A DNA stretch of 8,606 bases, from NCBI GenBank assembly GCA_036340635.1, contig JAYYYF010000003.1:1-8606 (forward strand). Reading direction: 5' to 3'. This stretch comes from GCA-002728855 sp036340635. GTDB taxonomy: Bacteria; Bacteroidota; Bacteroidia; Flavobacteriales; Flavobacteriaceae. Of the stretch, positions 5,827 through 8,606 are shown one piece after another. Each line of letters opens with the position of its first letter. Positions within the stretch are counted from its first letter, which is position 1. The notes below the pieces were generated by a model. It did no database searches, was not told the origin of the DNA, and saw nothing but the letters and a program-made list of their open reading frames with translations. Position numbers and translations under genes: made by a program.

Positions 5827-6273
5827 ATGAGAATATTAATTTGCCTTTTATTTATTTTTCTTTCATTTAATTTAGTTGCCCAAGAGAATGAAATCAAATT
5901 AAAAGAAGATAAGAAAGAAAAATCCCTTTCTAAAAAGAAGAAGAAAAAGAGGGAAAAAAGAAAAAAACGTTCTTCTGCAAGGACAATTAACTATGATGCA
6001 AGTAATTTATGGGATGCTATAAGGCCAATTTTAGGTCCAGGTGTATATTTAGACAACGGAAAAGTCTTGTTCAATAACGGAGCCCTTTTTTCTACTTCAA
6101 ACAAATATGCAGTGTGGGCTGTTAATGGAGTCGTAATGGGTCAATCTATTCCTTTAAACATTGAAATTCAAGATGTTCTTGATGTAAAGGTTTTAAGATC
6201 AGCAATCGAAACAAGTAGATATGGATTCCAGGGTTCAGCTGGAGTAATAGAGATAACCTTAAAAAAAGATTAA
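5827..6273 (+). CDS. Exported lysine-rich protein with a stand-alone TonB-receptor plug-like domain
   Basis: A 148-residue protein with a signal peptide (MRILICLLFIFLSFNLVA, cleavage before Gln19). Next comes a strongly basic stretch with 17 Lys/Arg in residues 24-48. The C-terminal ~90 residues then resemble the end of the plug domain of SusC/RagA-type TonB-dependent receptors: AVWAVNGVVMG (95-105) matches the usual 'hYVIDGVPV' strand, DVLDVKVLRSA (116-126) the 'DIESIEVLKDA' helix-strand, and YGFQGSAGVIEITLKK (132-147) the 'YGSRGANGVILITTKK' ending. No beta-barrel follows: the frame stops and the next gene converges. The protein is therefore a free plug-like domain on a basic tether, perhaps a partner of an envelope complex. 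The TonB-type comparison is from remembered family consensus. It is a single gene with its own leader. Confidence 0.8.
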   Translation: MRILICLLFIFLSFNLVAQENEIKLKEDKKEKSLSKKKKKKREKRKKRSSARTINYDASNLWDAIRPILGPGVYLDNGKVLFNNGALFSTSNKYAVWAVNGVVMGQSIPLNIEIQDVLDVKVLRSAIETSRYGFQGSAGVIEITLKKD

Positions 6274-6278
6274 TTATT

Positions 6279-6290
6279 ATAAAATTTTAT
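6279..6290. terminator. AT palindrome between convergent genes
   Basis: ATAAAATTTTAT is a 12-bp perfect palindrome 6 nt after the plug-protein stop and 15 nt before the stop of the reductase running the other way. It could be a weak shared terminator, but all pairs are A-T and there is no loop beyond the centre, so support is thin. Confidence 0.2.
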
Positions 6291-6304
6291 TAGCTTTTTC
6301 ATAC

Positions 6305-7303
6305 TTAAATTTTAACAATCATTTTCCCCATATTTTTCCCTTGAAATAATCCTAGAAAAGCATTTGGAATATTGTCAAAGCCCTCAATAACAGTTTCCTC
6401 TAAAGAAATTTTACCCTCTTTCATCCATTTTCCTAATTGCATCTGAGCTTCTAGATACTTATCTGCGTAATCAAAAACAATAAAGCCCTGCATTTTCAAT
6501 CTCCTGCTAATAATAAAAGGATTGATTCGGGGTCCATGAGAAAGTTTGGTTTCATTATACTGAGAAATCGCACCACATACAGGAATCCTACAGAAGTTGT
6601 TTGAATTAAAAATAACAGCATCTGAAACTCTCCCTCCAACATTGTCAAAATATATATCTACACCATTAGGACAGGAATCTTTTATTTCGTTTACAAGATT
6701 TTTGCTTTTTTTATAATTTATTGCTTCATCCAACCCAAATTTATTTTTTAAGTTTTGAACTTTTTCATCGGAACCAGCAATTCCAACCACCCTACAGCCT
6801 TTTATCTTTCCAATTTGTGAAACAGTCAGACCTACAGCACCTGCTGCTCCAGAGACAACTAGAGTTTCATTTTCTTTCGGTTTTCCTATTTCAAGTAAAC
6901 CAAAGTAAGCTGTCAAACCAGTGACGCCAAGGACTCCAAGATAGGATGAGAGAGGAGCAAGCCCTTCAGGAATGGGAAATAAACCTCCTCCATCAGAAAT
7001 CTGAATTACTTTCCAATCTAGCATACCATATAAATGTGACCCCACAGAAAAGTTATCATTTTTGGATTCAATAATTTTTGCAACTGCTCCGGACTTCATA
7101 GATTCTCCTACTTCAAAGGGAGGAATATAAGATTTAACATCATTCATTCTACCCCTTATATAAGGATCCACTGAAACGTATACTAATTGCAAAAGAATTT
7201 CCCCGCTTGAAATAGTAGGAACTTTTTCTTCTTGAAGTAAAAAATTTTCTGACGAAGGTATCCCCTCAGGTCGTTGAGTAAAGATTATGGATTTATTTTT
7301 CAT
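6305..7303 (-). CDS. NADP-dependent medium-chain oxidoreductase (CurA/YncB family)
   Basis: A 332-residue zinc-free medium-chain reductase of the branch containing E. coli CurA/YncB and prostaglandin/leukotriene reductases. These enzymes reduce the C=C bond of alpha,beta-unsaturated ketones and aldehydes with NADPH. Visible markers are VDPYIRGRMND (45-55), VLGVTGLTAYFGL (124-136), the nucleotide-binding turn SGAAGAVG (151-158) and VDIYFDNVGG (215-224). The structural-zinc cysteines of alcohol dehydrogenases are absent, as expected. Length is normal. I choose the ATG at 7303; a GTG two codons upstream would add two residues. The ATG lies inside the last codons of the 51-aa gene (11-nt overlap), so translation is probably coupled. 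A likely role is detoxifying reactive carbonyls or lipid oxidation products; the true substrate is unknown. Confidence 0.94.
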   Translation of the reverse strand: MKNKSIIFTQRPEGIPSSENFLLQEEKVPTISSGEILLQLVYVSVDPYIRGRMNDVKSYIPPFEVGESMKSGAVAKIIESKNDNFSVGSHLYGMLDWKVIQISDGGGLFPIPEGLAPLSSYLGVLGVTGLTAYFGLLEIGKPKENETLVVSGAAGAVGLTVSQIGKIKGCRVVGIAGSDEKVQNLKNKFGLDEAINYKKSKNLVNEIKDSCPNGVDIYFDNVGGRVSDAVIFNSNNFCRIPVCGAISQYNETKLSHGPRINPFIISRRLKMQGFIVFDYADKYLEAQMQLGKWMKEGKISLEETVIEGFDNIPNAFLGLFQGKNMGKMIVKI

Positions 7304-7448
7304 GCTCACTGAATTTTTTTAAGCTACCCAAAGAAACTGCAGCTAATATAACAAGCATTAATAGAGTAAACTTTTTATCGTCAACAATTGAAACAACAAG
7401 AATTGCTGCTGCCCACATAATTGATTGAGAAATTAATATTTTTTTCAT
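7293..7448 (-). CDS. 51-residue two-helix membrane protein
   Basis: A 51-codon frame from the ATG at 7448 to TAA at 7293. It starts MKKILISQSIMWAAAI. Two hydrophobic helices (about residues 8-22 and 28-42) are joined by a short charged turn, VDDKKF, and a polar tail (GSLKKFSEHEK) follows. Its ATG overlaps the TGA of the lipoprotein gene as ATGA, and its last 11 nt overlap the start of the reductase, so all three are one translationally coupled operon. That double fit is strong evidence for a real gene, because without it 140 nt inside the operon would be empty. I do not recognise the family. A hairpin-shaped inner-membrane protein is all that can be said. Confidence 0.8.
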   Translation of the reverse strand: MKKILISQSIMWAAAILVVSIVDDKKFTLLMLVILAAVSLGSLKKFSEHEK

Positions 7449-7900
7449 AGTGATATGATAGTGTCTTTTATTGCTTCAGAAAAATAAAATTTAAATTTTA
7501 GAGCTTTTCCATCCTTGATTAAATAAGCACTTTCAAGCCAATCAAAAATTAATTTCTGTTTCCCATTGGGAGTATTTATTAAAAATTCACCATGATGATC
7601 TAAAGTAATATGAGCAGAGTTAGAATCGGTATCTATAGACAGGTTTTTGAATTTTCTTTCACTCTCAATTATATCAAAACTCATAACAAATTCAATAAAT
7701 TCATCAAGATTATATCTTTTGCTGTTTTCAAAAATTAAAAAATCATCGGTTACGACTTCCCCAAAGTTTTTTGGATCATTATCTAAAACATCAAAGAGAT
7801 TATAAAATGCATCTTTCACTTCTATATCAGAAATCTTTTGATGATTTTGACAGGAGAGAGAGATCGTAATAAATAATAAGGTAAATAGTTGTTTTTTCAT
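7445..7900 (-). CDS. Lipoprotein with NTF2/SnoaL-like domain
   Basis: A 151-residue protein with a lipoprotein signal: MKKQLFTLLFITISLSC, lipid-attached Cys17, followed by Gln18-Asn19, so it should be anchored in the envelope. The remainder fits the NTF2-like (DUF4440/SnoaL) fold: an N-terminal helix (IEVKDAFYNLFDVLDND), the typical 'TDDFLIFENSKRYNLDEFIEFV' arrangement in which a strand precedes a helix, then alternating strands (SAHITLDHHGEF and KLIFDWLESAYLIKDG) and a C-terminal strand pair (LKFKFYFSEA). Domains of this kind often monitor or bind small ligands, and many lack catalysis; no active-site set is evident here. It is the first gene of an operon with the 51-aa membrane protein (ATGA overlap) and the CurA-like reductase. 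A TATATTTA sequence 4 nt before the ATG is a near match to the -7 element. Confidence 0.83.
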   Translation of the reverse strand: MKKQLFTLLFITISLSCQNHQKISDIEVKDAFYNLFDVLDNDPKNFGEVVTDDFLIFENSKRYNLDEFIEFVMSFDIIESERKFKNLSIDTDSNSAHITLDHHGEFLINTPNGKQKLIFDWLESAYLIKDGKALKFKFYFSEAIKDTIISL

Positions 7901-7926
7901 ATTCTAAATATAATTAAATTTAAGGT

Positions 7927-7970
7927 GAGCCGATGAGCAGAATTGAACTGCTAACTTTTTCCTTACCAAA
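7927..7970 (-). pseudogene. 3' half of tRNA-Thr(GGT); possible attachment-site scar
   Basis: On the minus strand this 44-nt segment starts with TTTGGTAAGG, the anticodon-loop and 3' stem pattern of tRNA-Thr(GGT). It then gives a variable region and a perfect T arm (AGCAG, loop TTCAATT, CTGCT), the 3' acceptor strand CATCGGC and a following T. It aligns with the corresponding part of E. coli tRNA-Thr(GGT). The 5' side does not fold: upstream bases lack a GCCGATG acceptor strand, a D arm at the right distance, and a partner for the anticodon 3' stem. It is therefore not a working tRNA. A fragment beginning in the anticodon loop and running to the 3' end is what tRNA-integrating elements leave at one end. 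A decayed tRNA gene is the alternative. Confidence 0.68.
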
Positions 7971-8009
7971 GATAATAACCTAACTTATTATAAACTCTAT
8001 CTTTTTAAC

Positions 8010-8606
8010 CTAATTCTCTTTGCTTCCTAAGCGCCACATGAGAATTCCACCTGTTATAAACATCCATATTGAATAAGCGCCAGCCGGAAGTCCCATCTCG
8101 AAGTTATTCAGCAATGTAGTAGCAATGACAAAAGCCAATGTTCCGTTTTGAATTCCACTTTCAATTGTAATTGAAATTTGACTTTTTCCAGTTATACCAA
8201 AAAATTTCGCAATGATATACCCAAGCCCCATCGTTGACAAATTTAGGAATAATGTTGCCAATCCGACTTCTTTCATTGCTTGGATTAAATCGTCTTTGTT
8301 AGCAATGATGACGATTAAAAAAATAATAATAAATAGCACTGTGGAGGCAATTCGCATAGGCTTTTCCATACGCAGGGCAAAGCCTTCATTTCCTTTGCGA
8401 ATCACCATTCCTAGAGAGATGGGAATTACGGTTATTAAAAAGATTTGAAGCATGGTTTGAAGTACAGGAAGTTCAATAACAACAGCTGTATCTCCTGTAA
8501 AATAAGCAATGGCTTTTGATAATATGATTGGAATTGTGAAAACAGTGATTAGACTTGCCAGGGCAGTTAGAGTGACAGAAAGACCAATATTTCCTCGAGC
8601 AACTTG
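8010..8606 (-). CDS. Bile acid:sodium symporter family (BASS/SBF) transporter, C-terminal part
   Basis: This frame is open from the right edge to TAG at 8010 and gives 198 residues; the N-terminal third (about 90-100 residues of a usual ~300) lies outside. It opens with QVARGNIGLSVTLTALASL, the family's conserved 'ARGD/N..LSVTLTA' helix region. Several further helices follow, and then TIESGIQNGTLAFVIA (about residues 147-162 of the visible part). There the E-x-G-x-Q-N pattern supplies the second sodium-site ligands known from bacterial ASBT structures. Products of this family import organic anions, such as bile acids, pantoate or ketoacids, with sodium; the substrate here is unknown. GC content is visibly higher than in the operon to its left. 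An internal ATG at 8453 is not the start, because the family signature continues upstream. Confidence 0.9.
   Translation of the reverse strand, partial: QVARGNIGLSVTLTALASLITVFTIPIILSKAIAYFTGDTAVVIELPVLQTMLQIFLITVIPISLGMVIRKGNEGFALRMEKPMRIASTVLFIIIFLIVIIANKDDLIQAMKEVGLATLFLNLSTMGLGYIIAKFFGITGKSQISITIESGIQNGTLAFVIATTLLNNFEMGLPAGAYSIWMFITGGILMWRLGSKEN

Noticed and set aside
6721..6924. 67-aa plus-strand frame inside the reductase gene
   Set aside because: Antisense shadow; the reductase frame holds the nucleotide-binding motif in the same bases.
7924..8012. A complete tRNA-Thr gene
   Set aside because: No 5' acceptor strand complementary to CATCGGC, no D arm at the right distance and no 5' anticodon stem strand can be found; only the 3' half is present.
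8212..8448. 78-aa plus-strand frame inside the BASS transporter
   Set aside because: Antisense shadow of a gene with family signatures on the other strand.
1..8606. CRISPR array, insertion sequence or toxin-antitoxin module
   Set aside because: No spaced direct repeats, transposase motifs, terminal inverted repeats or recognisable toxin or antitoxin pair were seen on either strand.

Overview
The window looks like chromosomal DNA of a Flavobacteriia-type member of the Bacteroidota. The DNA is AT-rich (hand counts of roughly 27-37% GC). Starts are preceded by A-rich stretches rather than Shine-Dalgarno sequences, and matches to the Bacteroidota -7 element TAnnTTTG occur. Gene content fits: a TonB-receptor-style plug domain, a Tat-exported Gfo/Idh/MocA oxidoreductase, an exported FGE/SUMF1-like protein, and many tiny membrane or exported proteins. 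The exact taxon cannot be read from the sequence.

Layout. Positions 1-890 (minus): two small single-span membrane proteins (78 and 83 aa) followed, 3 nt later, by a class V PLP-dependent enzyme cut by the window edge. A perfect 28-bp terminator palindrome (909-936) separates them from an exported 152-aa protein with a DUF4177-like C-terminus (968-1426), preceded by a possible 51-aa gene (1470-1625). Positions 1708-2961 (plus): a 12-helix MFS transporter. A 36-aa membrane peptide gene (3014-3124, minus) lies just beyond it.

Positions 3208-5749 (minus) form one block: a two-helix small protein, an exported FGE-like protein without the FGE catalytic cysteines, and a Tat-exported Gfo/Idh/MocA oxidoreductase. 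A divergent region with an AT-rich dyad separates the block from a 148-aa exported protein (5827-6273, plus) that combines a lysine-rich tether with a stand-alone plug-like domain. Positions 6305-7900 (minus) form a tightly overlapping three-gene operon: an NTF2-like lipoprotein, a 51-aa two-helix membrane protein, and a CurA/YncB-type NADP-dependent reductase.

Positions 7927-7970 carry, on the minus strand, the 3' half of a tRNA-Thr(GGT) beginning in the anticodon loop with no matching 5' half. This resembles an attachment-site scar or a decayed tRNA. Beyond it, the right edge holds most of a bile acid:sodium symporter family (BASS) transporter with visibly higher GC.

No single defence, CRISPR or insertion-sequence system is visible. 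The most informative items are the tRNA fragment with its compositional boundary, the barrel-less plug protein, the small genes below usual annotation size limits (36, 51 and 51 aa), and start codons sitting 4-5 nt after a -7-like element, which suggest leaderless transcripts.
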